This document shows positions 54,432 to 63,002 of a DNA stretch of 64,000 nucleotides, piece after piece. The DNA lies in assembly GCA_964393405.1 (NCBI GenBank), contig CAYMTR010000012.1, positions 16,647 to 80,646 of the forward strand. The letters are read 5' to 3'. This stretch comes from CAYMTR01 sp964393405 (GTDB taxonomy: Bacteria; Bacteroidota; Bacteroidia; Bacteroidales; Prolixibacteraceae). The notes beneath the pieces are model-generated. The model was not told the origin of the DNA and did not search any database. It saw only the letters and a program-made list of their open reading frames with translations. The stretch's first letter is position 1; each line of letters starts with the position of its first letter. The translations under genes and the position numbers were made by a program.

Positions 54432-55349
54432 TTATCCAATATCCTCAATGTTGTAGGGAGTTTCTTGATAAACATAGTAGTTCAGCCAATTCTGGAACAA
54501 AAGGTTAGCATGCCCCCTCCATCTAACAACGGGTTCCTTAGACGGATCATTTTTTTTGTAGTAATGCTTTGGAATGTCAATTAGCAAACCCTTTGATAAA
54601 TCGCGCTTATATTCCTGTGCAAGCGTATCCGGGGCATATTCAGAATGCCCTGTTATAAAAAAACGGCGATTGTCCTTATCTTTTACCATATACACACCTG
54701 CTTCTTCAGATTCTGAGATTAAATCAAGCTCATCAACTTTTTCAATATCCTCTTTTCTAATTTCTGTGTGACGAGAATGAGGAACATGAAATTCATCGTC
54801 GAAGCCCCTGAAAATTGGCAATCTACTGTCGGAAGAGGTATGGTGGAAGACACCAAACATCTTCTTTTCAAGCGGATACTTAGGAATATTGTAATAATGA
54901 TAGAGCGCAGCCATTGATGCCCAGCAAATAAATAACGACGACTGCACGTTGGTTTTCGCCCAATCCAGTATCTCAGTCAGCTCTTTCCAATAAGTAACTT
55001 CCTCATATTCTATCTGTTCAACAGGTGCGCCGGTAATAATAAGTCCGTCGTACTTCCTATGCTTGATCAGATTAAAATTGAAATAGAACGATTCCATGTG
55101 TTCCTGCGAAGTGTTCTTCGAAGAATGACCATGGATCTTGATAAAGTCAATTTCAAGCTGTAAAGGAGTATTTGAAAGTAGCCTGATAAGATCTGTTTCA
55201 GTAGTTATCTTCATGGGCATCAGGTTAAGAATAGCAATTCTCAACGGTCTGATATCCTGATGACTGGCACGAGTAGTGTCTATTACAAATATATTCTCTT
55301 TCTTAAGAGTTTCAATTGCAGGTAGCTTATCCGGAATATTAACTGGCAT
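54432..55349 (-). CDS. metA: homoserine O-acyltransferase MetA, predicted acetyl-CoA-specific
   Basis: Acylates homoserine in methionine synthesis. The 305-residue protein has LRIAILNLMPMK, IITGAPVEQIEYEEVTYW, catalytic Cys142 in LFICWASMAALY and a downstream ITGHSEYAPDTLAQEY His region. Residue 111 is Glu (GAPVE). In characterised MetA proteins Glu at 111 gives acetyl-CoA use and Gly gives succinyl-CoA use, so O-acetylhomoserine is the predicted product. That is the substrate of MetY, encoded 11 bp upstream in the same operon. Confidence 0.94.
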   Translation of the reverse strand: MPVNIPDKLPAIETLKKENIFVIDTTRASHQDIRPLRIAILNLMPMKITTETDLIRLLSNTPLQLEIDFIKIHGHSSKNTSQEHMESFYFNFNLIKHRKYDGLIITGAPVEQIEYEEVTYWKELTEILDWAKTNVQSSLFICWASMAALYHYYNIPKYPLEKKMFGVFHHTSSDSRLPIFRGFDDEFHVPHSRHTEIRKEDIEKVDELDLISESEEAGVYMVKDKDNRRFFITGHSEYAPDTLAQEYKRDLSKGLLIDIPKHYYKKNDPSKEPVVRWRGHANLLFQNWLNYYVYQETPYNIEDIG

Positions 55350-55360
55350 AACAGTATGTT

Positions 55361-56662
55361 TTACTTGATTTTTGAAAACGCATGTTCGAGGTCTGCCTTT
55401 ATATCATCAATATGCTCAATACCAACAGAAAGCCTCAGCTGATCAGGGAATACCCCTGCTGATAACTGCTCTTGTTCATCTAACTGAGAGTGGGTAGTTG
55501 ATGCAGGATGGATAATAAGAGTTTTAGCATCGCCAACATTAGCAAGATGGCTTATCAATTCCAGATTATTTACAAATTCAGATGCGGCATCTTTTCCTGC
55601 TTTCAATCTGAATGTTAGCACCCCGCCAAAACCGTTCTTCAAGTATTTATTTGCTAAATCGTAATATTTACTGCTTTCAAGTCCGGCATAGTTTACCCCA
55701 GCTACTTTTGGATGTTTTTCAAGCCAGCGGGCAAGTTCAAGAGCATTATCTACAGTGCGTTGCACCCTGAGAGATAAAGTTTCAAGACCCTGAATAAGCT
55801 GCCATGAATTGAATGGGCTGATTGCAGGACCGAAATCTCTTAGTCCCTCAACCCTTAGCCTGATTGCAAAAGCGATATTTCCAAAAGGACTGTCTGATCC
55901 AAATACATCCCAGAAAACCAGTCCGTGGTAACCTTCCGATGGTTCAGAAAACTGAGGATATTTACCGTTGCCCCAGTTATAGTTTCCTCCATCGATAACA
56001 ATACCTCCTAGACTTGTTCCATGGCCACCTATCCATTTAGTTGCCGATTCAATAACAACATTAGCTCCATGTTCGAGTGGACGGAAAAGAAACCCTGCTG
56101 CGCCAAAGGTATTGTCGACAAACAGTGGAATATCATATTTACGGGCTAAAGCTGAAATTTTGTCCCAATCGGGAACGTTGAAATTAGGGTTGCCAAGATT
56201 TTCAACATAAATAGCCTTAGTAGTTTCATCAATAAGAAGTTCCAGAGCTTCAGCTGAATCGTCGGCAGCAAAACGAGCTTCGACACCAAGGCGTTTGAAA
56301 GCAACTTTAAACTGATTATATGAACCACCGTATAAAAAAGGTGAGGTAACGAAATTATCACCCGCTTGAAGAATATTGTTCAAAGCAAGAAATTGAGCAG
56401 CATGACCTGACGCTGTAGCAACAGCAGCCACACCACCTTCTAGGGCAGCTACCCTTTTCTCAAAAACATCGGTTGTTGGGTTCATCAGTCGGGTATAAAT
56501 ATTTCCAAACTCTTTAAGACCAAAGAGATTAGCACCATGTTCAGAATTCTTAAACAAATATGAAGTTGTTTGATATAATGGAACTGCGCGTGAAAGGGTA
56601 GTTTCGTCAACAGTTTGTCCTGCATGTACCTGCAATGTTTCGTAATGATATTGTTTTGTCAT
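55361..56662 (-). CDS. metY: O-acetylhomoserine sulfhydrylase MetY
   Basis: PLP enzyme that makes homocysteine from O-acetylhomoserine and sulfide (direct sulfhydrylation). The 433-residue protein has YETLQVHAGQTVDETTLSRAVPLYQTTSYLF at the N-terminus, the aldimine Asp region PLFVDNTFG, the PLP Lys region ESATKWIGGHGTSLGGIV, and SVGIEHIDDIKADLEHAF at the end. The 433 length matches the MetY (not MetB/MetC) group. It is the first structural gene after the methionine-rich leader. Confidence 0.96.
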   Translation of the reverse strand: MTKQYHYETLQVHAGQTVDETTLSRAVPLYQTTSYLFKNSEHGANLFGLKEFGNIYTRLMNPTTDVFEKRVAALEGGVAAVATASGHAAQFLALNNILQAGDNFVTSPFLYGGSYNQFKVAFKRLGVEARFAADDSAEALELLIDETTKAIYVENLGNPNFNVPDWDKISALARKYDIPLFVDNTFGAAGFLFRPLEHGANVVIESATKWIGGHGTSLGGIVIDGGNYNWGNGKYPQFSEPSEGYHGLVFWDVFGSDSPFGNIAFAIRLRVEGLRDFGPAISPFNSWQLIQGLETLSLRVQRTVDNALELARWLEKHPKVAGVNYAGLESSKYYDLANKYLKNGFGGVLTFRLKAGKDAASEFVNNLELISHLANVGDAKTLIIHPASTTHSQLDEQEQLSAGVFPDQLRLSVGIEHIDDIKADLEHAFSKIK

Positions 56663-56683
56663 AATGAGTTCTATTTAATGCGA

Positions 56684-56721
56684 TTAAAAAAAGAAAAGAA
56701 AAGATACGTGAGCGTATGTAC
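56684..56721 (-). terminator. attenuator terminator of the metY-metA leader
   Basis: On the minus strand ATACG (56717-56713), loop CTCA, CGTAT (56708-56704) is followed by a 19-base U-rich run (TTTTCTTTTCTTTTTTT type) and then metY at 56662. The 5-bp stem is modest. CATACGC at 56718-56712, containing the 5' arm, can instead pair with GCGTATG inside the leader peptide codons (56753-56747), giving an antiterminator. Confidence 0.6.
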
Positions 56722-56737
56722 ACAAATAACAATAAAT

Positions 56738-56821
56738 CTATTTGCTCATACGCATAAGCATTCGCATCATCATGCCTGACATGATCATAGAAGAAGAAAT
56801 ATTTTCGATGCGAATTTTCAT
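56738..56821 (-). CDS. methionine-rich leader peptide (27 residues) of the metY operon
   Basis: ATG at 56821 to TAG at 56738 encodes a 27-residue peptide beginning MKIRIENISSS. Nine of its residues are Met, at 1, 12, 14, 17, 18, 19, 21, 23 and 25, so 8 of the last 16 codons are AUG. It lies between the methyltransferase gene and metY, ahead of overlapping RNA stems. This arrangement is what translation-coupled attenuation needs: ribosomes stall when charged initiator-independent tRNA-Met is scarce. It is too short for routine gene calling. The second half also contains RNA pairing arms, so codons and structure overlap. Confidence 0.8.
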   Translation of the reverse strand: MKIRIENISSSMIMSGMMMRMLMRMSK

Positions 56822-56849
56822 TTTTATTAATTGATTTTTTAAATCTATT

Positions 56850-56857
56850 CAAACTTA
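56850..56857 (-). promoter_or_regulatory. candidate -7 element of the metY leader
   Basis: TAAGTTTG on the minus strand matches TAnnTTTG exactly. Transcription would start about 20 bp before the leader peptide ATG. No convincing -33 TTG is visible. Confidence 0.4.
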
Positions 56858-56895
56858 AAACTTAAAACCGAATAGATAAACAGAAATAAATAGAA

Positions 56896-56914
56896 AATTG
56901 TTCAGGTAACAATT
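56896..56914 (-). terminator. possible terminator of the methyltransferase gene
   Basis: AATTGTT and AACAATT (7 bp) close over a 5-base loop (ACCTG, minus sense) and are followed by TTTTC, 17 bp after the stop. Weak, low GC stem. Confidence 0.45.
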
Positions 56915-56930
56915 AATTAATTTTTATTAA

Positions 56931-57545
56931 TTATTCTTTTCTCGCTGTTAATAAGAATAATGGGAATTCCTTTTCAACTCCCTCAATAATTTTCTTAACA
57001 ACATAGCAGTCTTCATGATAACATGAAGAGAAACCTGTAGAACAAAGAATACTTTTTAATTTATCGATATCAAAACCATTGTGACCATTATAATCTGCAC
57101 CATGAAAAGAGCCATCTTCAGAATATAGGTCAGCAATAGCAATATACCCCCCAGGATTAAGCAAATTGAAAAATTTCTTTAAAATTAGTTCAGTATTTTC
57201 AATATGATGAAGAACCAACAGCGAATAAATACAATCAACTTTGAGTGAATCAGCTTCTGAATTCAAAAGATCTAAGAATAAAGGTTTTAGGTTTAAATTG
57301 CCGGCTTCGGCAACTTTTTCTTCCATCACAGCAACCATTTCTGATGAGCTGTCGACCATAATTATTTCAGTGAAATTATCAGCAAGCATAAAGCTAAGAA
57401 TGCCTGTTCCTGCTCCAAAATCAAGAGCCTTCATACCCTTTGTAAGTGGGACAAGTTTTATAATACTTCCAGCAACAGCTTTTGAACGTTCCCATCGTTC
57501 GGGATTAAGATCCCAATCTCTTGCTTTCTTATCAAATTCACTCAT
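56931..57545 (-). CDS. class I SAM-dependent methyltransferase, unknown substrate
   Basis: A 204-residue cytoplasmic Rossmann-fold enzyme. Motif I is ALDFGAGTGILSFML near residue 40, then EIIMVDSSSEMVAVM, CIYSLLVLHHIENTE and LNPGGYIAIADLYSEDGSFHG. These match UbiE/UbiG-type methyltransferases, but the substrate is not recognisable. The gene lies upstream of the metY leader on the same strand and after the lamin-tail-domain gene with a 46-bp gap. It shares methionine/SAM chemistry with metA/metY only loosely. Confidence 0.88.
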   Translation of the reverse strand: MSEFDKKARDWDLNPERWERSKAVAGSIIKLVPLTKGMKALDFGAGTGILSFMLADNFTEIIMVDSSSEMVAVMEEKVAEAGNLNLKPLFLDLLNSEADSLKVDCIYSLLVLHHIENTELILKKFFNLLNPGGYIAIADLYSEDGSFHGADYNGHNGFDIDKLKSILCSTGFSSCYHEDCYVVKKIIEGVEKEFPLFLLTARKE

Positions 57546-57591
57546 AAAATATTTGAATTACCCAATTAAAATCAGGAGTTAATGTTATTTA

Positions 57592-60500
57592 TTATTCCAG
57601 AATAAAACAACTCTTTTTTATGATAATCCTTTTACCATCTCGGTGAAGCATTTCAAAGAGGATAATATATATTCCCGGAGAAAGCCTACTATCATTGTTA
57701 TCAGCACCATTGAAAGTTATAGTCCCCTTAGTTCCCAGTACCTCGTTATTTAAAAGCCGCCTCATTTCCCGTCCTGAGATATCAAAAACAAAACCATTCA
57801 CAAGATAACCGGGTTTGCCTGAGTTAAAAGTTATCTGCATTTCATCGTTATTCCCATCGCCGTTGGGTGATATAGCTTTAGGACTCAAAGAAACAGTAAG
57901 CCCTGTTTCTTCATTAAACTCTTTTTCTGAGTTCTCATAACCCGGAGTTGCATATCCGGAAAGAGAAGCAGCAGAATGCCAATTAGATGACTCACATGAT
58001 GGAAGATTAAGAGATGATCTTTCAAGAGAGACTCCATTTTTATCGCTAATCCAAGAGTCGTGCATGTCTTTGTTAAATTCAAATTCATCGATAACATTTA
58101 AAGAATCATCGACCAGAACAATGATACCTCCATCATCATTCATCGACGGAAGACTCTCAACTTCAATTATATTATCGGGTTTAAGAACAGAATAAAAGGG
58201 CAGAACTCCTTCCAAATCAGACGTAAAAGCAAGGTAATCACCGTGCTTAAACATCATCATTTCATTTGATATTTCATACACACTTTTGAGTTTGAGGGAA
58301 TCGTCTCTAGAAGCAAAACTTAACGCTGCAATATCAATGTCTTTCCCAGAATTGTTGTACAATTCAACAAAATCTGAACCTCCCGGGTAAGGATTGAACA
58401 ACACCTCGTTGATTAAAATATCGCCATATTCTAGTTTTGATTTTATAAAGTCATGCGTGATATTTATTGTGTTTCCGCAATCATCTGAAATATTTTTAAT
58501 TAATACAGAGCATGATATATTATCCTTTACTGCATCCTTAAAGTTGAATTTCAAGCATTGAAAATCATCCAGAAAAGAGACAGAATCAATAGTAAGGTCT
58601 TTTGATTCGATAGAGTAATTATTAATCAAAAAGTTAGTATCGATAGGCTCGCTTAAGTAAAGAACAAGTTCAGAAGGAGAAACAAGCTTTGATGAAACAA
58701 TGAAAGGAGGAATACTGTCAATAATTGAACAATTAAGCGAATTAACCCTTCCGGGAGTTCCTCCTGAAACATCATTTGAAGCTGCCCAATTATTGGTGTT
58801 ACCACAATTATGAGTGGGATTCTTTTTTTCTAATGAAAAGCCTCCTTTGTTTTTTTCTGAATCGAAATACCATTTATCGGAATAGGTCAATTCATCAATA
58901 GTTTCATTATCTGGAGAATATATACTCAAAAAGGAACCACTGTTAGTCAGAGAAGGGAATCTGCTGATAGAAATTACTTTACCATATTCTGCAAAAAGAG
59001 ATGAATCAGCAGGATGACAAAGAATTGCATATTCAGATGGAAATAAAATATCTTCTGGGAAAGAGTAAGCCTTGTCTTTGACCGACAGATTCCATCCTCC
59101 AAGGTCTATAATTTTGTCACTGACATTGGCAAGTTCTATGAATTCAGCTTCAGGCAATCCTGCTGAAGGGTCAGGATCGCACATAATTTCTGTAAAAACA
59201 ACATCATACATTTCAACCGGTAATTGATACAGAAATGTAATTGAAACAGAATCATTTGTTCCACCCTCAATATCTGTTAAGTGATTAATTGACAAAACTA
59301 TTGAATCAGGTATTTCGTCTTCAATACCAACAATTAAAGTAGAATCGTTTAAAAAAGAAAAACTCTCAGTATTAATGATTGAACCTTTCTTGTTCTTAAG
59401 CGATATATCAGAACTAGAAATATTGTCTGTTCTTACAGACTCATTAAAACCAAGTTTTACTGTTCCATCTTTCATTACAAGTACGCTTTTTATAAAAGGC
59501 GGAAGGTTTTTTCTTATTAGCAAAATATCATCAAGCCATAATAATCCTGAGCGACTTTGAGAGTATTTAAAATTGAAAGTAAACGCGTTCAACAAAAATG
59601 TTTCATCGTCATTCCCTGAAGCAGAATGCCTTAACCCTGAAACTAAATCAACTACAGTAAGAATCCATTGTCCGGAGGAGAGTCTTTTAATAATAATTTG
59701 AGCAGCAGAATTTTCATTCCATTCATAATCAGATTCAGCAATCATAGTGTTGATCTTCCCGTTTTTCAGTTTCCAGAGAGAGACCTTATCAGAGCTCCCT
59801 TTTGCGTTAACACCAATGATATAAGCATTCTGATTAGTGCTATCATTTGACTCATAGCCCAACGAAAAGTAAAAACCGTTTGAAGAAGTAGGATCCCATT
59901 CACCGTTGCGGACTTTGAAAGAAAAAATATATTCCGCATTGTTGAAATCTACCATGCCATTATCAAAAAAAGAATAAATTCCTTCACCCGGCACTCCTTG
60001 TTCTATATGTTTCAATGATTTATCGCCGTATATAGGAAGAATTGAAGAAATCTCCCATTGCAGAATGACATTACTATCAAGGTAACTGCTTTCAAAATCT
60101 TCACTGAAAATAATTTCTGAAAAATTAGACACACATATTTCAGCAGAGTCAGGTTTTAATAAATAATTATCAGAAGACACTTTGAAGTCGTAGATTCCGG
60201 CATTTTTAACTAAAATAATCCAGGAATATAAGCCATCAGAATAATGTTGATTTATTAGCTCACAATCATTACAGGAAAAAGATAAATCAATACTGCTATC
60301 TTTAACAATCTCATTATAACCATTAAAACACTCAGCCTCAACAATGATTTTTTCCCCTTTGAAAGCAATTGATGGGTAATATTTAAGAATAACTCTGTCG
60401 GCTTTCAGTTTAGACGAATCAATCGAAATAATTTTAATGTCATCAATAAACACTTTATCATTCGACAAAGAAGAGTTAAACTTAAAAACCAATTGCAGCG

Positions 60501-60984
60501 AGTTTCCTTTAAATCCTTCAGCCAGAATGTACCTTTCACCCCAGTTACCTGATAAAACAGAATCGGCACTCAGAGGTACAGGATCTTTGCCATCAATACT
60601 AATAAAAGGTTTCACATATTTTTTTATTGAAGAAGAGCTGCTTCCCGATTCTCCTGCAATAAAAGATAGCTTTACGGCGTCAGCCATAGAAACGTCCAAA
60701 ACAGGAGATTTCCATGTCACATCACCGTCAGAATCAAGAACTTCAAACCTTCCCCCGGAAGTAGAGACAGTCATGGCATAATCGCCCGGAGCGACAAAAT
60801 TGCTTTGACTAACATCAACACTCCAGGGAATACCTTCAGTATCTTGTTTTAAAACTGAGGGTTCTTCAACCCAATAACCTTTATTCGGGATTGGGAAATT
60901 TTCTTCCCAAATGACTTGTGCTTTAGATGTAGAATATAAACACAAGATGAAATTAACTATTGTAAAAACAATAATTTGACGCAT
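57592..60984 (-). CDS. secreted lamin-tail-domain protein with T9SS/gliding-type C-terminus
   Basis: A 1130-residue exported protein with a signal peptide (FTIVNFILCLYSTSKA). It contains repeated beta domains: an N-terminal carbohydrate-binding-like domain (ESGSSSSSIKKYVKPFISIDG), and two lamin tail domains, recognisable as FTEIMCDPDPSAGLPEAEFIELANVS (near 600) and INEVLFNPYPGGSDFVELYNNS (near 870). The C-terminus SPNGDGNNDEMQITF...GIYIILFEMLHRDG is a gliding/T9SS sorting-type domain, so secretion through the type IX system to the surface is likely. Adhesion or nuclease partner roles are known for LTD proteins, but no activity is evident here. Confidence 0.83.
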   Translation of the reverse strand: MRQIIVFTIVNFILCLYSTSKAQVIWEENFPIPNKGYWVEEPSVLKQDTEGIPWSVDVSQSNFVAPGDYAMTVSTSGGRFEVLDSDGDVTWKSPVLDVSMADAVKLSFIAGESGSSSSSIKKYVKPFISIDGKDPVPLSADSVLSGNWGERYILAEGFKGNSLQLVFKFNSSLSNDKVFIDDIKIISIDSSKLKADRVILKYYPSIAFKGEKIIVEAECFNGYNEIVKDSSIDLSFSCNDCELINQHYSDGLYSWIILVKNAGIYDFKVSSDNYLLKPDSAEICVSNFSEIIFSEDFESSYLDSNVILQWEISSILPIYGDKSLKHIEQGVPGEGIYSFFDNGMVDFNNAEYIFSFKVRNGEWDPTSSNGFYFSLGYESNDSTNQNAYIIGVNAKGSSDKVSLWKLKNGKINTMIAESDYEWNENSAAQIIIKRLSSGQWILTVVDLVSGLRHSASGNDDETFLLNAFTFNFKYSQSRSGLLWLDDILLIRKNLPPFIKSVLVMKDGTVKLGFNESVRTDNISSSDISLKNKKGSIINTESFSFLNDSTLIVGIEDEIPDSIVLSINHLTDIEGGTNDSVSITFLYQLPVEMYDVVFTEIMCDPDPSAGLPEAEFIELANVSDKIIDLGGWNLSVKDKAYSFPEDILFPSEYAILCHPADSSLFAEYGKVISISRFPSLTNSGSFLSIYSPDNETIDELTYSDKWYFDSEKNKGGFSLEKKNPTHNCGNTNNWAASNDVSGGTPGRVNSLNCSIIDSIPPFIVSSKLVSPSELVLYLSEPIDTNFLINNYSIESKDLTIDSVSFLDDFQCLKFNFKDAVKDNISCSVLIKNISDDCGNTINITHDFIKSKLEYGDILINEVLFNPYPGGSDFVELYNNSGKDIDIAALSFASRDDSLKLKSVYEISNEMMMFKHGDYLAFTSDLEGVLPFYSVLKPDNIIEVESLPSMNDDGGIIVLVDDSLNVIDEFEFNKDMHDSWISDKNGVSLERSSLNLPSCESSNWHSAASLSGYATPGYENSEKEFNEETGLTVSLSPKAISPNGDGNNDEMQITFNSGKPGYLVNGFVFDISGREMRRLLNNEVLGTKGTITFNGADNNDSRLSPGIYIILFEMLHRDGKRIIIKKSCFILE

Positions 60985-61080
60985 AGTTGGTGGAGTTTTA
61001 AGAGCAATTTTTATTTTTGCTCATATTAAAAAATAAAAATAGAAAATTTTAGAATTAATAATCATTAAAAATTAAAAATT

Positions 61081-62085
61081 ATGAGAGTCGCTGTTGTTGG
61101 TGCGAGCGGCGCTGTAGGACAGGAGTTCCTGCAAGTGCTTGAAGAGCGGAATTTTCCGCTTGATGAGTTAGTATTATTCGGTTCAGCCCGTAGTGCAGGT
61201 AAAGAATATACTTTCAAAGGAAAGAAACTTGTAGTCAAGGAACTTAAACATGGTGATGATTTTAAGGATATTGACATAGCCTTAACATCAGCAGGTGCCG
61301 GTGTATCAAAAGAATTTGCATCAACAATTACAAAACACGGCGCAATAATGATTGACAATTCAAGTGCATTTCGTTATGATGATGACGTCCCGTTGGTGGT
61401 TCCGGAAGTGAACCCTAAGGACGCATTGAATCGTCCAAGAAATATTATAGCAAATCCAAACTGCTCAACAATTCAGATGGTTGTTTCATTGAAACCAATT
61501 GATGACCTTTCAAAGATAGTAAGAGTACATGTTGCTACCTATCAGGCAGCAAGTGGAGCAGGAGCACAAGGCATTGCAGAGCTTGAAGATCAGATTAAAC
61601 AAGTTGCCAACGGAGAGGAAACTACACCCAAAAAATTCCCTTATCAACTGGCAATGAATATTATACCTCAGATTGATGTATTCCTCGACAACGATTACAC
61701 AAAAGAGGAAATGAAAATGAACTGGGAAACTAAAAAGATAATGCATACAGATGCTGAAGTTTCAGCAACATGTATTCGCATACCGGTAGCCCGTGCTCAC
61801 AGTGAAGCCATCTGGGTAGAAACTGAAAACGAACTTGATATCAACGTGGTAAAAGAAGCAATGAAGAATTTCGAAGGACTAACTGTTCTTGACAATCCTT
61901 CAGAAAAACAATACCCTATGCCATTGTTTGTTTCAGGTAAAGATGATGTATATGTAGGTAGGATAAGAAAAGACGTTGCATCAAAAGGGATTACTTTCTG
62001 GTGTGTCGGTGATCAGATTAAAAAAGGAGCAGCTTTAAACGCAGTACAGATTGCAGAATGGCTGATTAAGAACAAAGGACTATAG
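61081..62085 (+). CDS. asd: aspartate-semialdehyde dehydrogenase
   Basis: NADPH-dependent enzyme reducing aspartyl phosphate to the semialdehyde, the branch point to Lys, Met and Thr. The 334-residue protein starts VAVVGASGAVGQEFLQVL (NADP-binding). The catalytic Cys lies in IIANPNCSTIQMV near residue 127, and the His region is CIRIPVARAHSE. It supplies homoserine to metA. It is divergent from the lamin-tail gene and followed by a strong terminator. Confidence 0.97.
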   Translation: MRVAVVGASGAVGQEFLQVLEERNFPLDELVLFGSARSAGKEYTFKGKKLVVKELKHGDDFKDIDIALTSAGAGVSKEFASTITKHGAIMIDNSSAFRYDDDVPLVVPEVNPKDALNRPRNIIANPNCSTIQMVVSLKPIDDLSKIVRVHVATYQAASGAGAQGIAELEDQIKQVANGEETTPKKFPYQLAMNIIPQIDVFLDNDYTKEEMKMNWETKKIMHTDAEVSATCIRIPVARAHSEAIWVETENELDINVVKEAMKNFEGLTVLDNPSEKQYPMPLFVSGKDDVYVGRIRKDVASKGITFWCVGDQIKKGAALNAVQIAEWLIKNKGL

Positions 62086-62111
62086 TATAAATCAGACTCA
62101 TAAAATATATG

Positions 62112-62141
62112 AAGGCTATCTTTTTAGGTAGCCTTTTTTTT
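62112..62141 (+). terminator. intrinsic terminator of asd
   Basis: AAGGCTATC (62112-62120) pairs with GGTAGCCTT (62127-62135, one G-U), followed by TTTTTTT. It is 26 bp after the asd stop. Confidence 0.9.
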
Positions 62142-62208
62142 GGCACAGCTTTTGCATTTTCATATTCATCGGGCCCGCTTTTATAGAAACAAATTAAAAT
62201 CAATACCT

Positions 62209-62841
62209 ATGAGAGCACATATTTTTAGAAACAGCATCATTCCCGCAGTAATTGCTTTTGCAATTATTGGATTTACAGCAACGGAAGCCGCTGCTCAAAG
62301 ACGGGATAACAACCCTGATCAAAGAAGAAACGAACAAAGGGTTAACAAAGACAACCGGAGTAACAAGAAAGATTTTCAGAAAGACTCGCAGAAATCCTAT
62401 CGTGATAAAGACGATTATAAAGGAAAAAAGAACGATATAAATCGTCATAAGAATCATGAATATGCAGATAATCATAAGAATGGCCGTTTTGACAATGGCA
62501 AGCACAATGGCAAGAAGTACGACGACCATTATAAAAGACCAAAAGATAATTACTATCACAAAGACTGGAATAATCGTCATTACAGAGAACATCACCCAAT
62601 AAGTTTCAGAAAGCTTCCAAGGAAAGCAGTATGGGTACATTTGAATGGGGAAGGTTATTTCCTATATAAAGGGAAGTTTTTTATGGCAAGTCCGTTTGGT
62701 TATTACAGGGTTGATCCTCCCAAATATCTTAGGATATTACCTGACGGATGCCACAGAGTTTGGGTAAACGGTAATCCAATGTTTAAATATCACGACATAT
62801 TCTTCATCGAAACTCCTCTAGGGTTTAAAATAATGATTTAG
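62209..62841 (+). CDS. secreted, charged low-complexity protein (DUF6515-like)
   Basis: A 210-residue exported protein: signal peptide FRNSIIPAVIAFAIIGFTATEAAA, then a long low-complexity segment (residues about 28-135) rich in Lys, Asn, Asp, Arg, His and Tyr. A more structured C-terminal 75 residues (KAVWVHLNGEGYFLYKGKFFMASPFGYYRV...) resembles DUF6515-type domains. ATG at 62209 is preferred because it sets the signal peptide. Function is unknown. The nearest genes are asd and a nucleoside hydrolase, each separated by terminators. Confidence 0.82.
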   Translation: MRAHIFRNSIIPAVIAFAIIGFTATEAAAQRRDNNPDQRRNEQRVNKDNRSNKKDFQKDSQKSYRDKDDYKGKKNDINRHKNHEYADNHKNGRFDNGKHNGKKYDDHYKRPKDNYYHKDWNNRHYREHHPISFRKLPRKAVWVHLNGEGYFLYKGKFFMASPFGYYRVDPPKYLRILPDGCHRVWVNGNPMFKYHDIFFIETPLGFKIMI

Positions 62842-62895
62842 GAATAGTGAGTTATTCACTTAGTCCAGCAGTAGATTAGTTAAATTCAACTTCAG

Positions 62896-62921
62896 GGTGG
62901 CTTTTAAAGCCACCTTTTTTT
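62896..62921 (+). terminator. intrinsic terminator after the charged secreted protein gene
   Basis: GGTGGC (62896-62901) pairs with GCCACC (62909-62914) around TTTTAAA, then TTTTTTT. It is 54 bp after the stop. Confidence 0.9.
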
Positions 62922-63002
62922 ATGATTATCACTTAATAACAATAATTTGTTTTTGAAACAGGTTTTTTATTAAATTTGTACATCTTACTAAAAGTAAGCT
63001 TG

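Noticed and set aside
56607..56852. 81-codon minus-strand frame overlapping the metY leader and start
   Set aside because: It is in another frame than both metY and the Met-rich leader, overlaps the metY N-terminus, and has low-complexity composition. The 27-codon leader is the better-supported reading.
62200..62640. 146-codon minus-strand frame opposite the charged secreted protein
   Set aside because: Shadow of the low-complexity region; hydrophobic repeats are the complement of Lys/Asn/Asp codons.
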